Source: an uncultured Paenibacillaceae bacterium | Lineage (GTDB): Bacteria > Bacillota > Bacilli > Paenibacillales > K13 | DNA length: 64,000 bases | Direction: 5' to 3' | Assembly: GCA_913056365.1 (NCBI GenBank) | Contig: CAJXLT010000001.1 | Span: 124,001 to 188,000, forward strand | Shown: one piece after another, positions 1 to 8,154 of the stretch | Position numbering within the stretch: position 1 is the stretch's first letter | How the letters are laid out: each line of letters opens with the position of its first letter | Position numbers and translations under genes: made by a program | The notes under the pieces: model-generated | Told to the model about the DNA's origin: nothing | The model's database searches: none | Seen by the model: only the letters and a program-made list of their open reading frames with translations

Positions 1-649
1 GTGCAGACATCTCATTGAACGCTTGCGCTAATCTTCCCAGTTCGTCGGAGCTGTTGACCTTCGTCTGCACGCCCCATTCACCCTGACTCAAGCGGTCTAT
101 GGCGGGAACTAGCTGATTCAGCGGTGCTGTGAGCCGTTGAGCGAATACATAGACGATGATCATGGCAATCAAGCTGGTGATGATCGTGCTTGCCACCAGT
201 AACGCTGAGATGGAGCTGGTCATTCCGTACCGCAGCTTGGCCTGATTGAGCACTTCTTGATCACCATAATACAGAATTGCCGCCGTTTCACCGTTCACCG
301 TTACTTCATGTCGAATCCCAAGTCTGTTCAGCAGTTCCTTAGTGGCTCCATCGTAAGCATACAGTCGGGTGAGGTCGTCCGGCTCAAGCAGCAATAGGTG
401 TGTCTCTGATCGAGGGTTGGCGATTGCCCAAGCGTCGGCCGCTTCCTCCACCTCGGCCCATGAATGGCCATGCGCATTGTAGGACTGTTCCAATACAGCA
501 GAGATCGATTGGATCTCATCATCCCGCTCCGTTGCGAGGAACATGTGGAGAATGCCCCACACAGCGGGGAGCATGAGCAGAGCCAGAAGGACACCCATTC
601 CGACAATGACGGAAGAAAACGTTAAGAACAGCTTGCGTCTGATGCTCAT
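1..649 (-). CDS. Sensor histidine kinase, N-terminal part (runs off the left edge)
   Basis: Partial gene of about 216 codons; the kinase domain lies outside the window. The start MSIRRKLFLTF is followed by a first membrane segment at about residues 7-32, an extracytoplasmic stretch of about 100 residues, a second membrane segment at about 135-160, and a HAMP linker (residues around APLNQLVPAIDRL and ending SSDELGRLAQAFNEM). This is the standard layout of a membrane sensor kinase. The ATG overlaps the stop of the upstream response regulator by four bases (ATGA), so the two are translationally coupled. The extracytoplasmic domain is short and gives no clue to the ligand. The call as a kinase rests on HAMP plus the regulator partner. 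Confidence 0.85.
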   Translation of the reverse strand, partial: MSIRRKLFLTFSSVIVGMGVLLALLMLPAVWGILHMFLATERDDEIQSISAVLEQSYNAHGHSWAEVEEAADAWAIANPRSETHLLLLEPDDLTRLYAYDGATKELLNRLGIRHEVTVNGETAAILYYGDQEVLNQAKLRYGMTSSISALLVASTIITSLIAMIIVYVFAQRLTAPLNQLVPAIDRLSQGEWGVQTKVNSSDELGRLAQAFNEMSA

Positions 650-1332
650 CCTTGGGCTCCGAACCGATATCCGAAACCGTAGGCAGTCTGAATATATGCC
701 GGTGTAGAAGGATCATCCTCGATTTTTTTGCGAAGTCGGCTAATATGGGCATCCACGGTGCGCTCGTCATTCAGAAAGTCGTCTTCCAGCGCAAGCTGAA
801 GAAGCTGCAGCCTGCTGTAGACGATGCCTGGTCTGGCAGCGAGTGCGAGCAGCAGCTTGAATTCCGTTGGGGTCAGTTGGATCTCTATACCTTGCTTCCA
901 TACCTGACAATGCGCCTCCAAGATGTTGAGTTCGCCTCGTACGAGCTTCTGTGTCTCGGGTTCATGTACGTTGATTCTGCGAAGCACAGATCGTATTCTT
1001 GCCACCAGCTCCCGCAATGAGAACGGCTTCGTTATATAATCATCCGCCCCTACCTCCAGACCGATGATTTTATCCGTTTCCTCTGTCCGTGCTGTTACCA
1101 TGATGATGCCCATCCGGCCCATATGCTGGAGCTCCCTGCATACCTCGATGCCGTTCTTCTCCGGCAGCATCCAGTCTAGGATAACGAGAGACGGACGGAA
1201 CTCCTTCGCAATCGTAATCGCTTCTGTACCCGTTCGCGCAGTGCGGATGTCGAAGCCTTCTTGTTGCAAGAAGGGTGTCATAAATGCAAGCACCTTCTCC
1301 TCATCATCTACTATTAGTAGCTTATGCGCCAT
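646..1332 (-). CDS. OmpR-family response regulator
   Basis: The 228-residue protein has a receiver domain (LLIVDDEE acidic pair, phospho-acceptor Asp in LVILDWML at about residue 53, TAR and ITKPF motifs) and a C-terminal winged-helix DNA-binding domain (LTPTEFKLL, ERTVDAHISRLRKKI, TAYGFGYRF). I start it at MAHKLLIVDD because AAGGAAGAGG sits just upstream. The open frame extends a further 74 codons upstream, but that extension has no domain character. It is the first gene of a two-gene operon with the sensor kinase. The target genes are unknown; the two small membrane proteins transcribed divergently at 1595-2438 are natural candidates, which is inference only. Confidence 0.95.
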   Translation of the reverse strand: MAHKLLIVDDEEKVLAFMTPFLQQEGFDIRTARTGTEAITIAKEFRPSLVILDWMLPEKNGIEVCRELQHMGRMGIIMVTARTEETDKIIGLEVGADDYITKPFSLRELVARIRSVLRRINVHEPETQKLVRGELNILEAHCQVWKQGIEIQLTPTEFKLLLALAARPGIVYSRLQLLQLALEDDFLNDERTVDAHISRLRKKIEDDPSTPAYIQTAYGFGYRFGAQG

Positions 1333-1594
1333 GTTCCACACCTCTTCCTTACTAGCTGGCTGCTCAATAAAGCTGCGAAGGCAGACGTTACTTTTGTGAT
1401 CTATGTTATTTATACCGTATTTACTAAGGCAAAGCCATGGCAGATGAACAATTTCACGGAATCCGCAATAGATCGTCATAAGTTCACAACATGTACGGTG
1501 TATGGTATTAAGCATAGTCTTGGAATCGCAAGAAGGCGCGATGCGAGTATGCATGGTGTTGTGCGCGTGTCATTACTGAGGAGGATGATAGGGA

Positions 1595-2008
1595 ATGAGT
1601 AACAAGGAATATTCAATAACAAAACGCAATCTGGTCTCGCGAGTATTGTACTTCAGCCTAGCATGTGTGCTGATTGCTTGCATTCTGGTCCAGACGTACT
1701 TGGCCGGAATGGCCTTGTTCACAGATCCGAGCCATTGGCGGATGCACACGTCATTTGTTCACATGTTCGAGGTGCTCCCGCTACTGATGCTGATTTTATC
1801 CTTTACCGGACGGTTGCCGATTTCTATGCGGATGGAATCGACTGGACTGCTGCTATTGGTTTTTGTTCAGTACTTCACCGCCAATGTAGCCGTGGCAGGT
1901 GCAGCGCATCCGGTGATTGCTTTGATCTTGATTGTGCTGGCGTTACGCACTGCACTGCGCGGCTGGAAGCTGCTGCGAGAAGAGAGAGGAGAGGGACGTC
2001 ATGAATAA
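1595..2008 (+). CDS. Small four-helix membrane protein, DUF6220-like
   Basis: This protein of 137 residues has four predicted membrane segments (about 18-40, 50-68, 76-95 and 104-122) and a basic C-terminal tail. Histidines in the pattern H-x-S-F-V-H-M-F-E lie in the loop or helix that in DUF6220-like proteins carries conserved histidines; this family assignment is from memory and moderate. A GAGGAG ribosome-binding site precedes ATG 1595. The stop overlaps the next gene by eight bases, so the pair at 1595-2438 is an operon. Its start lies about 260 bases from the divergent response regulator, and the gap probably holds both promoters. Function is unknown. Confidence 0.75.
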   Translation: MSNKEYSITKRNLVSRVLYFSLACVLIACILVQTYLAGMALFTDPSHWRMHTSFVHMFEVLPLLMLILSFTGRLPISMRMESTGLLLLVFVQYFTANVAVAGAAHPVIALILIVLALRTALRGWKLLREERGEGRHE

Positions 2009-2438
2009 GCAACAGCGTAATGATCGTCTTTCATTCGTGGGCATGCTTGGCTTGGCTTCATTAGGCGTTCCCAGAGTCATAGCCCATGACTTGCATTGGG
2101 TAGATTCTGGCAGCATAGCCAACCTGTTGCTTGTCTTCGTGCCTCCGGCGATTTGGATTGCCGTAGTCCTTAAGAACAAATCTTCGCGACCTTTTACCGA
2201 CTTGCTTACTGTCGGCATCCTATATGGGGTGTTGCTTGGAATCACGCACCAGCTATTATGGCACATCGCATTCCCGTCACCCCCACAATTGGGAGGGAAT
2301 TTGTCGGACCTCTCACCGGCTGCTACAGCTATAGTGACCAGAACGTTCGGATTTCTTAGCAGCCTGGTTACAGGAGCAATCACAGGGGGAGCAGCAGGAT
2401 TGGTGGGCTTGGTCTTGAAGAGAATCCTTCCTCGCTAG
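2001..2438 (+). CDS. Small membrane protein, unknown function
   Basis: The product has 145 residues and about four hydrophobic segments (about 12-28, 38-58, 68-90 and 118-140). ATG 2001 is chosen because it follows the GAGAGGAGAGGGACG ribosome-binding region inside the end of the previous gene and overlaps it by eight bases. I do not recognise the family. The tight coupling suggests that it works with the 1595 gene product in the membrane. The frame also opens earlier (1932), but that part lies wholly inside the upstream gene and has no signal. Confidence 0.7.
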   Translation: MNKQQRNDRLSFVGMLGLASLGVPRVIAHDLHWVDSGSIANLLLVFVPPAIWIAVVLKNKSSRPFTDLLTVGILYGVLLGITHQLLWHIAFPSPPQLGGNLSDLSPAATAIVTRTFGFLSSLVTGAITGGAAGLVGLVLKRILPR

Positions 2439-2510
2439 TTACCTTGAAGTAAGCGGGGGGAAGTGTGGTATAGTGAGGCTGTCACATACAACAGTAGAAG
2501 GAGAATGGTA

Positions 2511-2954
2511 ATGGCTAACACAATTCTTGGGACAACATTGATCTGCCAAGTTGCGATTGTCGTGCGTGATGTCGAGAAGGCGACCCGTCGGTTTGCCGAG
2601 CTGCTCAAGGTACAGGAGCCGACCATCATTATGGCGAATGACGATGGCAGCGATACCGTAACCTACCGGGGAGAGTCGACACAAGGTCGCGTCAGACTGT
2701 CTTTCTTCAATCTGGAGAACACCGTGCTGGAATTCATCGAGCCGACAGAGGACCCGTCCACGTGGAAGGAATTTCTAGAGACGAACGGACCCGGCGTCCA
2801 TCACATCGCCTTCAAGGCGAAGGACCGCATGATGGAAACCGCTGCGAAGCTGGAAGAGTTCGGCTTCCCGTTGATCCAGAACGGCGACAAATATGCATAC
2901 GTAGACAGCGTCGATGACCTAGGCGTCATCATTGAATTGCTGGATATAGATTAA
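2511..2954 (+). CDS. VOC (glyoxalase/epimerase-like) superfamily protein
   Basis: This 147-residue single-domain protein shows the paired beta-alpha-beta-beta-beta pattern of the vicinal oxygen chelate fold. Four residues sit where the metal ligands are expected: Gln in CQVAIVV, Glu in LEFIEP, His in GVHHIAFKAKD and Glu in GVIIELLD. The arrangement with GVHHIAF resembles methylmalonyl-CoA epimerase and lactoylglutathione lyase relatives, but the substrate cannot be read from sequence. AAGGAG at 2498-2503 is seven bases from ATG 2511, whereas ATG 2505 is too close. It is a single-gene unit closed by a terminator at 2955-3007. Confidence 0.85.
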   Translation: MANTILGTTLICQVAIVVRDVEKATRRFAELLKVQEPTIIMANDDGSDTVTYRGESTQGRVRLSFFNLENTVLEFIEPTEDPSTWKEFLETNGPGVHHIAFKAKDRMMETAAKLEEFGFPLIQNGDKYAYVDSVDDLGVIIELLDID

Positions 2955-3007
2955 GCCGCAACAGGCAATCTGGGCTGCTTCCCAATAACGGGACGCGGCC
3001 TTTTTTT
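2955..3007 (+). terminator. Rho-independent terminator after the VOC gene
   Basis: GCCGC at 2955-2959 pairs with GCGGC at 2995-2999, with an inner TGGG/CCCA stem, followed by a run of seven or more T from 3001. It starts directly at the stop codon of the VOC gene. Confidence 0.75.
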
Positions 3008-3286
3008 GCATGAGATGTGCAACCCATCGCCAGCAATAACCGTCAGGCTGAGTTGTAACGAGAATTCCTGCGAAAGTACAGGCATAGTACATGTAGAATA
3101 AGCGAATGACCAAATTTCCTGCGATTCTGCATTTTTCGATAAAGATCATCACTATTTCAGGCGCTCTGAGCTTCACAAAGATGTATATCCGCAGGCATTC
3201 GCCGCTTCAGGACCGGTTTGGGAAGAAAAGCCTGCACAATGGAATCAATTTCATCATGCTGTATCATCTACTTGTTTCAGAGCTGT

Positions 3287-3315
3287 TTGACACGATACCT
3301 CCTCCATGCTACCAT
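3287..3315 (+). promoter_or_regulatory. Promoter P1 of the ABC-F leader
   Basis: A perfect -35 TTGACA (3287-3292) and a -10 TACCAT (3310-3315) are separated by exactly 17 bases. Transcription would start near 3322, a few bases before the ribosome-binding site of the first leader ORF, leaving a leader of about 395 nt in front of the ABC-F gene. The stretch 3008-3286 upstream holds no convincing gene. Confidence 0.7.
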
Positions 3316-3347
3316 TTGTGTATTCTCGAATAGGAGGCTCGTCATCT

Positions 3348-3374
3348 ATGCTGCATTCCATGCGTATTCGATAA
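3348..3374 (+). CDS. Leader peptide MLHSMRIR (ErmD-leader-like, macrolide-sensing candidate)
   Basis: The ORF has eight codons: ATG 3348, product MLHSMRIR, stop TAA 3372-3374. A strong ribosome-binding site TAGGAGG (3331-3337) lies ten bases upstream. The peptide matches the first eight residues of the ErmD leader (MTHSMRLR, from memory) at six positions and carries the Arg-x-Arg pattern at which macrolide-bound ribosomes are known to stall. An hairpin with a T run follows eleven bases after the stop. I infer that it senses macrolides and controls the downstream ABC-F gene. Confidence 0.7.
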   Translation: MLHSMRIR

Positions 3375-3384
3375 GCTGGCAATC

Positions 3385-3421
3385 AAAAAGCGGATTTTCC
3401 ACCACGACATGTGGGCTTTTT
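3385..3421 (+). terminator. Attenuator-like hairpin after the first leader ORF
   Basis: AAAAAGC (3385-3391) is the exact complement of GCTTTTT (3415-3421), and CCAC (3399-3402) pairs with GTGG (3411-3414), leaving a seven-base bulge. The 3' arm ends in T5. Its position just after the leader ORF stop fits a conditional transcription terminator. The bulge makes the fold weaker than a textbook terminator. Confidence 0.5.
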
Positions 3422-3519
3422 CGAGCTGCTTGTGTTTACGTATGCAGATATAGATCAGGAGTGGCATTGCTTATGACAGTGATGCTGTCTTTCGATGTAG
3501 CCTCGTGCGTAAATGAATG

Positions 3520-3559
3520 CAGATGTAAGCCCGCCTACCGGACTTGTATCTGTTTTTTT
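3520..3559 (+). terminator. Second leader terminator hairpin
   Basis: CAGATGTAAG (3520-3529) pairs with CTTGTATCTG (3543-3552), with two G-T pairs. An inner CCG/CGG stem is present and seven T follow (3553-3559). It lies inside the ABC-F leader, so readthrough here would be needed for expression from P1. A possible second promoter overlaps it (TTGTAT 3544, 16 bases, TATAAC 3566-3571). Confidence 0.65.
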
Positions 3560-3624
3560 GTTGCCTATAACTAGTCGGTAGTGAGCGTTTGTTGTCTTAA
3601 CATCGGTAAAAGGAGCGGGTTGCA

Positions 3625-3648
3625 ATGGGCTGGTTATACTTCACTTGA
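3625..3648 (+). CDS. Second leader peptide MGWLYFT
   Basis: This is a seven-codon ORF with stop TGA 3646-3648 and a good ribosome-binding site AAAAGGAG (3608-3615) nine bases upstream. It ends two bases before the CTCCCT element that can pair with the ribosome-binding site of the ABC-F gene. I know no named counterpart of this peptide; the role in translational attenuation is inferred from its position. Confidence 0.55.
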   Translation: MGWLYFT

Positions 3649-3650
3649 TT

Positions 3651-3707
3651 CTCCCTTCTTAAATCGCAGGACATCCTGCGAATAGAAGACTGCGATTTTT
3701 GAGGGAG
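3651..3707 (+). promoter_or_regulatory. Alternative hairpins hiding the ABC-F ribosome-binding site
   Basis: AAATCGCAG (3661-3669) pairs perfectly with CTGCGATTT (3690-3698), and outside it CTCCCT (3651-3656) pairs with AGGGAG (3702-3707), which is the ribosome-binding site of the ABC-F gene. A competing perfect hairpin CGCAGGA/TCCTGCG (3665-3671 / 3674-3680) uses the same bases and would free the site. A ribosome stalled on the second leader ORF would cover the 3651 arm and favour the open form. Confidence 0.7.
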
Positions 3708-3717
3708 GGTACTACAC

Positions 3718-5181
3718 ATGAAACCATTGATAAAAGCGAAGAATATTTACGTGGAATATATGGGACGGGAAGTCCTCGATATCGAAAATTTAGAACTGTA
3801 TGCTTATGATCGTATCGGATTGGTCGGTGCGAATGGGGCGGGGAAGAGCACATTGATCAAGGTGCTATTAGGTGAAATACCGTTGCAAGAAGGCAGTATT
3901 GTTAGCGAGGGACGCTTTGCCCATGTGCCGCAACTGGATGAACCTGACACCGAGAAGATGAACGACTTCGCATTGTTTGGCAAGATGGGCGTCATCGACA
4001 AATGGAATCAACACCATCGGAGTGGCGGAGAAGCAACGAGGTTGAAGATCGCGCAGGCATTGTCAGACGAGGTGCTCGGGATTATGGCGGATGAGCCCAC
4101 GTCACATCTAGATCGCGAAGGCATCGAAGTCGTGATCAACCAATTCAAGCAGTTCTCCGGTGCCTTGCTCGTTATAAGTCATGACCGCTACTTGCTGGAT
4201 CAAGTCGTCGATAAAATTTGGGAATTGAAGGATGGGACAATCACCGAGTATTGGGGCGGCTACTCTGAGTACTTGTCTCAACAAGAGCAAGAGCGGCGAA
4301 GCCAGACCGAGCAGTTCAAGCAGTGGAGCGCAGAACGAGAACGGTTGGAGAAAGCCATAGCGGAGAAACAGAATCAAGCGCGGAAGATGGAGAAGAAGGC
4401 AAGAGCTTCAAATAGAAAAAATACAGAAAGCGGCGGCCGCCTCGGTCATCAGAAATCAACAGGATCGAAGCAGAAGAAGCTTCACCAAGCCGCTCGTCAT
4501 ATGGAACAACGCATTGAAGCGCTTGGCAAGCTGGAAGCACCGGAAGCAATGCGTACGATTCGATTCCGACAGAGCCAAGCCCTTGCCCTTCACAACCCAT
4601 TCCCGATTATCGGAGATGAGGTTTGCAAACAAGTCGGAGACCATATCCTATTCGATAAGGCGTCCTTCCAATTTCCGCTTGGCGGCAAAATTGCGATAAC
4701 AGGAGCGAACGGAACCGGGAAATCCACGCTGCTCCAGATGATTCTCGATTGCGAAGTCGGCATTACCCTGTCTCCCAAAGCAAAGCTAGGCTATCTGGCA
4801 CAAGACGGTTATAAGCACTTGCCGGAGCAGAACATGTTAGCGTTCATGCAGGAGAGCAGTGATTACCCGGTATCCGAAGTGCGTGCGGTATTGGCCGCAA
4901 TGGGGTTTGCCCAGCAGGATATCCGCAAGCAATTGTCTGTATTGAGCGGCGGGGAGATCATCAAGCTGCAGCTGGCGCACATGCTGCTTGGGCGATACAA
5001 CATTCTGCTCTTGGATGAGCCGAGTAACTACCTTGATATCGTTACGGTGGAAGCCCTGGAACAGTTGATGCGGGACTATGCAGGAACGATCCTATTTGTC
5101 TCGCATGATAAGCGCCTTGTAGACAACGTAGCGGATATCGTGTATGAGATCAAGGACAGGAAGATTACCCGATTAGACTAA
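3718..5181 (+). CDS. ABC-F type ribosomal protection protein, Msr-like
   Basis: This soluble protein of 487 residues has two ATPase domains and no membrane segments. Domain 1 has Walker [10 protein letters not shown] (about 38-46), signature RSGGE (about 102) and Walker [11 protein letters not shown] (about 124). A long charged linker (about 195-300) is the antibiotic resistance domain of this class. Domain 2 has Walker [10 protein letters not shown], signature LSGGE and Walker [12 protein letters not shown]. Length and the segment [10 protein letters not shown] before domain 2 resemble Msr(A) (about 488 residues) more than Vga or VmlR; that comparison is from memory. Such proteins enter the ribosomal E site and displace bound antibiotics. 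Its leader points to drug-induced expression. Which drugs it protects against cannot be read from sequence. Confidence 0.88.
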   Translation: MKPLIKAKNIYVEYMGREVLDIENLELYAYDRIGLVGANGAGKSTLIKVLLGEIPLQEGSIVSEGRFAHVPQLDEPDTEKMNDFALFGKMGVIDKWNQHHRSGGEATRLKIAQALSDEVLGIMADEPTSHLDREGIEVVINQFKQFSGALLVISHDRYLLDQVVDKIWELKDGTITEYWGGYSEYLSQQEQERRSQTEQFKQWSAERERLEKAIAEKQNQARKMEKKARASNRKNTESGGRLGHQKSTGSKQKKLHQAARHMEQRIEALGKLEAPEAMRTIRFRQSQALALHNPFPIIGDEVCKQVGDHILFDKASFQFPLGGKIAITGANGTGKSTLLQMILDCEVGITLSPKAKLGYLAQDGYKHLPEQNMLAFMQESSDYPVSEVRAVLAAMGFAQQDIRKQLSVLSGGEIIKLQLAHMLLGRYNILLLDEPSNYLDIVTVEALEQLMRDYAGTILFVSHDKRLVDNVADIVYEIKDRKITRLD

Positions 5182-5190
5182 GCGATATAC

Positions 5191-5231
5191 ATCAAGCAGG
5201 CTTATGCACATTGCGCATAGGCCTGTTTGAT
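5191..5231. terminator. Hairpin between ABC-F and the convergent DUF3231 gene
   Basis: The 17-base arms 5191-5207 and 5215-5231 pair with only two imperfect positions. There is no long T run, but the position between two converging genes fits a bidirectional terminator. Confidence 0.6.
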
Positions 5232-5304
5232 AGTTCGATGGGTTGATGAGCTTTGACAATTCTAATCGATGCAATTATATAGCTGGGTTCTTGCCAATAA
5301 AGGA

Positions 5305-6327
5305 TTATGTGCGAATCAGCTCTTTGCGATCTGTCGTGAGAGGCGGTTGTTCGAGCCACTTTCGTTCCACCATGATGTCAAAAGTATCTTTGGCGTATGC
5401 CATAACCTCAGCGATGGTTTTGGTATAGTGGGCAATAAGATCAGTTCGCAAGGACTGAGACAACGCATGCGAAATCAGCAGAATGTCCACCGAGTTCAGC
5501 ATGTTGATCAGCGATAGGATAAACCTGTCTGAGAACGGCGGCACAACAGAATCTGTCACTTCCATGCTAACGGTTACAGTTCCGAGCAAATCCTCTTCCA
5601 TAAACAGTTTGTTAAATAGCTCAACTTGTTCTTCGCTGATTTTCTTGCCCCGGATAATTAATTCCTTCAATTTCGGATCTTTCATTACTTGTGCAAAACC
5701 AAGCATGACAATAACGGAGAAGTAATTGCGCTCAATGTTGAAGAAGATCTCGGATAATTCAATGGCATTCAGCGGTCGCTTCGAACCGAGTAATCCGTCG
5801 AGGAATGTGTTTTTCTTAACATACTCTTTTTTTTGGGGGTAGTTCATTTTGGGCGGGCGATCATATATACCCTTCTCCAACATCATGCGAACGGCTTTTC
5901 CGAACATTTCGGTAGACGTATGAATACATTCATTGAAAAAATCCAATACATCCAGCCGAACGTTATTGGAGGCAGTAAAAGCGAATTTAATCATGCCCAA
6001 CCTGTTCATCATGTAGATGAAACTTAAAGTGAATGTATCGTGAAAAAGGGGAGGAGCAGCCAGATTCACATCTCCTTCTGAAAACCCTTCGGGTATCGGG
6101 AAATTCTCTGCAAGCAAGAATTGTTTGATTTGATCTATCCGTTCTTGCGAAATTTCCAACGCATTCTTGGCCAATGGAACAATCTGCTCATCTTGAAGAT
6201 GATGCAGGAAGTAGGTGAGGAAGCATACCGTCATGCTTTCTTGAATATATGTGCTCCACAGACCGCCGATTTCCGTGCAGCTTAATTCGATGTTTAGTTG
6301 TTTTTTTTGATCTTTATTGAATGTCAT
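5305..6327 (-). CDS. DUF3231 family protein (ferritin-like double-repeat protein)
   Basis: The product has 340 residues made of two similar halves of about 165 residues, each mostly helical. Each half starts with an E-x-G-x-LW or I-E-L-S-E segment and ends with a Pro-rich turn (RPPKMNYPQK in half 1, EQPPLTTDR in half 2). Typical family pieces are ENFPIPEGFSEGDVNL and VTDSVVPPFSDRF. DUF3231 proteins are common in Bacillales, often in several copies; their function is not established. I start at MTFNKDQKK because GGAGGG lies five to six bases upstream; the longer frame to 6390 has no signal. The gene is monocistronic. Confidence 0.88.
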   Translation of the reverse strand: MTFNKDQKKQLNIELSCTEIGGLWSTYIQESMTVCFLTYFLHHLQDEQIVPLAKNALEISQERIDQIKQFLLAENFPIPEGFSEGDVNLAAPPLFHDTFTLSFIYMMNRLGMIKFAFTASNNVRLDVLDFFNECIHTSTEMFGKAVRMMLEKGIYDRPPKMNYPQKKEYVKKNTFLDGLLGSKRPLNAIELSEIFFNIERNYFSVIVMLGFAQVMKDPKLKELIIRGKKISEEQVELFNKLFMEEDLLGTVTVSMEVTDSVVPPFSDRFILSLINMLNSVDILLISHALSQSLRTDLIAHYTKTIAEVMAYAKDTFDIMVERKWLEQPPLTTDRKELIRT

Positions 6328-6420
6328 GTACGCCCTCCACTGAATGTGAGTAAGATTTAGTATTAGTATGTAACTTGGCTCATATTTCATTCATTCAATG
6401 AAGAGCAGCGCTTCCTGTAC

Positions 6421-6765
6421 TTAAGGACGAATCGTCACTCTTGTCCCGACGGGTACAAGATTAGATAATGCCACGACATCTTCGTTGTACATCCGAATAC
6501 AACCGAGAGACACCTGTTTGCCAATCGAAGCAGGATTATTCGTACCGTGTATGCCATAGTGCGGCTTGGACAAGCCCATCCAGAATGCGCCGTAAGGTCC
6601 TCCTGGATTGGCTTGTTTATTGATAATCGTATATTCACCGGTCGGCGTTTGGGTCACCATGGTGCCGATTCCTACAGGGAACCCACGAACGACAATGTTG
6701 TTATCAAGCAGATACAATTGGCGATCGGATAGATCCACGATAATACGGTAGTTGGGCATCACCAT
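6421..6765 (-). CDS. L,D-transpeptidase (YkuD domain), minimal form
   Basis: At 114 residues this is almost exactly one YkuD catalytic domain. The catalytic motif is complete: HYGIHGT followed by SLGCIRM with the nucleophilic Cys. The family cross-links peptidoglycan peptides or acts on spore cortex. There is no signal peptide, membrane anchor or LysM domain, so export or a spore-compartment location must come from elsewhere. AAAGGA lies five bases before ATG 6765; an earlier ATG (6771) overlaps that site. Confidence 0.88.
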   Translation of the reverse strand: MVMPNYRIIVDLSDRQLYLLDNNIVVRGFPVGIGTMVTQTPTGEYTIINKQANPGGPYGAFWMGLSKPHYGIHGTNNPASIGKQVSLGCIRMYNEDVVALSNLVPVGTRVTIRP

Positions 6766-6833
6766 GCACATCCTTTTTTACACCAGCATATGCGCGTAAC
6801 GGATGAAAGAGTGATGCATGAATTACGATGAAC

Positions 6834-7580
6834 TTATCTAAAAAGTTTATAAAGAACGGGCATTGCTGCAATCCCATTGATCTCGAAATTATCGAGTACA
6901 TAGCTTCGAAAAGTGGGACGAAACAGAAGATCTGGAACTATATCAGACAAGTGATCCCATCTGCAATGATTGATAAGCCCATATTGGGAAGCTTCCCCTT
7001 CAGCGGGGAGCAGCAGTGTGGAGTTATCCAGTCCAGTCTTGACCGTGAACCAGCCCGCAGTATATTCCCACACCGGCAACAGGTCATTGACATCATCCGC
7101 ATAAAAATAATTAAACAAAAACACGCCTTGCCGTGATTTATCTACCTCTGCTATTTTACGAGCATTAGCAGCAGCCACCTTATGAACGAAATGACTTTGT
7201 TCCGTAAGCAGTAGAAGGAGTTCTTGGAAATACGCATGCGCTTGTACTTGCTGACTCATTTCCTGTGCATAGGTTTCAATGAGAACAACCACATCAAACT
7301 GAGCCAGATGCACGTTTCCCTGCCTTTGCTTAAGCAACTTCCCACGCCCTGGAGGGATCAGTAGCGCTTCGAATAAGTGAACATTTCGAATCTCAGGAAG
7401 CTCCTGAAGGCGATCTGCGATTTCCTTGGCTTGAATAAGAACTTTACGCTTTCGCGCTGTGTTGCGTGGGAACGGGCCACGCGGTTTTTCGAACTCTGCT
7501 GCGACATGGATATAGCCATATCCGTTAGCCTCAACCAAGTTAGCTTTAGGAAATTGTAAGTGACGATTAACGATCTTCAT
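6834..7580 (-). CDS. Conserved protein of unknown function paired with a TetR regulator
   Basis: This soluble protein of 248 residues has no signal peptide or membrane segment. Segments such as YGYIHVAAEFEKP, FLFNYFYADD and WFTVKTGLDNSTLL look like a two-domain alpha/beta fold, but I do not recognise an enzyme motif. ATG 7580 follows GGAGGG. It overlaps the stop of the upstream TetR gene by 14 bases, so the two form an operon. The arrangement suggests an effector controlled by the TetR protein. The frame continues upstream to 7784, but that part is the TetR gene read out of frame. Confidence 0.7.
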   Translation of the reverse strand: MKIVNRHLQFPKANLVEANGYGYIHVAAEFEKPRGPFPRNTARKRKVLIQAKEIADRLQELPEIRNVHLFEALLIPPGRGKLLKQRQGNVHLAQFDVVVLIETYAQEMSQQVQAHAYFQELLLLLTEQSHFVHKVAAANARKIAEVDKSRQGVFLFNYFYADDVNDLLPVWEYTAGWFTVKTGLDNSTLLLPAEGEASQYGLINHCRWDHLSDIVPDLLFRPTFRSYVLDNFEINGIAAMPVLYKLFR

Positions 7581-8154
7581 CGAATCCCTCCTCCGAAATA
7601 CCATCCAAGAAAACGGAAAACAACGTATCCCATAACGCATCGAGTGTAACACCGTGTTTCGACCAAACCTCCGGCCGGATGATCGCCTGGACCGATTCCA
7701 TGAACACCACTGCAACCAGCTGTGGGTTAAGTGATGAACGCAAGAGACTCTGCTCTTGAGCATGCTTAAGCAACTGAATAACAAATTTCACATTCTCAGA
7801 GCGAACACGCACGATGTAATCCCAAAGATGCGGGACTGTCTTTTGAATATCACTAAGAAAGATCGGGCTTAGTTGAAGCGTTGCTTCTTTAATTTGCAGC
7901 AAGGTATCTTGCAACACAAGCAACGGATTCGCATCCGATGCTGCAGCGGTATTCACATAATTCGATATGGACTGCATCGTATTCTCAATGACGGCTTCAG
8001 CGATATCTTCCTTCGAGCGAAAGTATAGATAGATCGTTTTCTTGCTCATAGCGAGTTCCTCTGCAATTTGCTGCATCGTCACATGGCGATATCCGCGGGC
8101 AATAAATAACGTATGAGCAACTTCTAAAATTCTTCGTTTTACAGATTCGTCCAA
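7567..8154 (-). CDS. TetR/AcrR family transcriptional regulator
   Basis: The 195-residue protein begins with a TetR helix-turn-helix domain (KRRILEVAHTLFIARGYRHVT, then MQQIAEELAMSKKTIYLYF, SKEDI) followed by a helical ligand-binding domain. No ATG is available. TTG 8154 has GAGAGGGG seven bases upstream, while the longest frame starts at TTG 8181 without a ribosome-binding site. It precedes and overlaps the 6834 gene and probably represses its own operon. The region 8155-8429 upstream shows no other gene. Confidence 0.88.
   Translation of the reverse strand: MDESVKRRILEVAHTLFIARGYRHVTMQQIAEELAMSKKTIYLYFRSKEDIAEAVIENTMQSISNYVNTAAASDANPLLVLQDTLLQIKEATLQLSPIFLSDIQKTVPHLWDYIVRVRSENVKFVIQLLKHAQEQSLLRSSLNPQLVAVVFMESVQAIIRPEVWSKHGVTLDALWDTLFSVFLDGISEEGFDEDR

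Noticed and set aside
1932-2000. Longer start for the second small membrane protein
   Set aside because: This part lies inside the upstream gene in another frame; ATG 2001 has the ribosome-binding site.
3218-3574. Open frame of 118 codons upstream of the ABC-F gene
   Set aside because: The composition looks random, there is no ribosome-binding site, and it overlaps the promoter, leader ORF and terminator hairpins.
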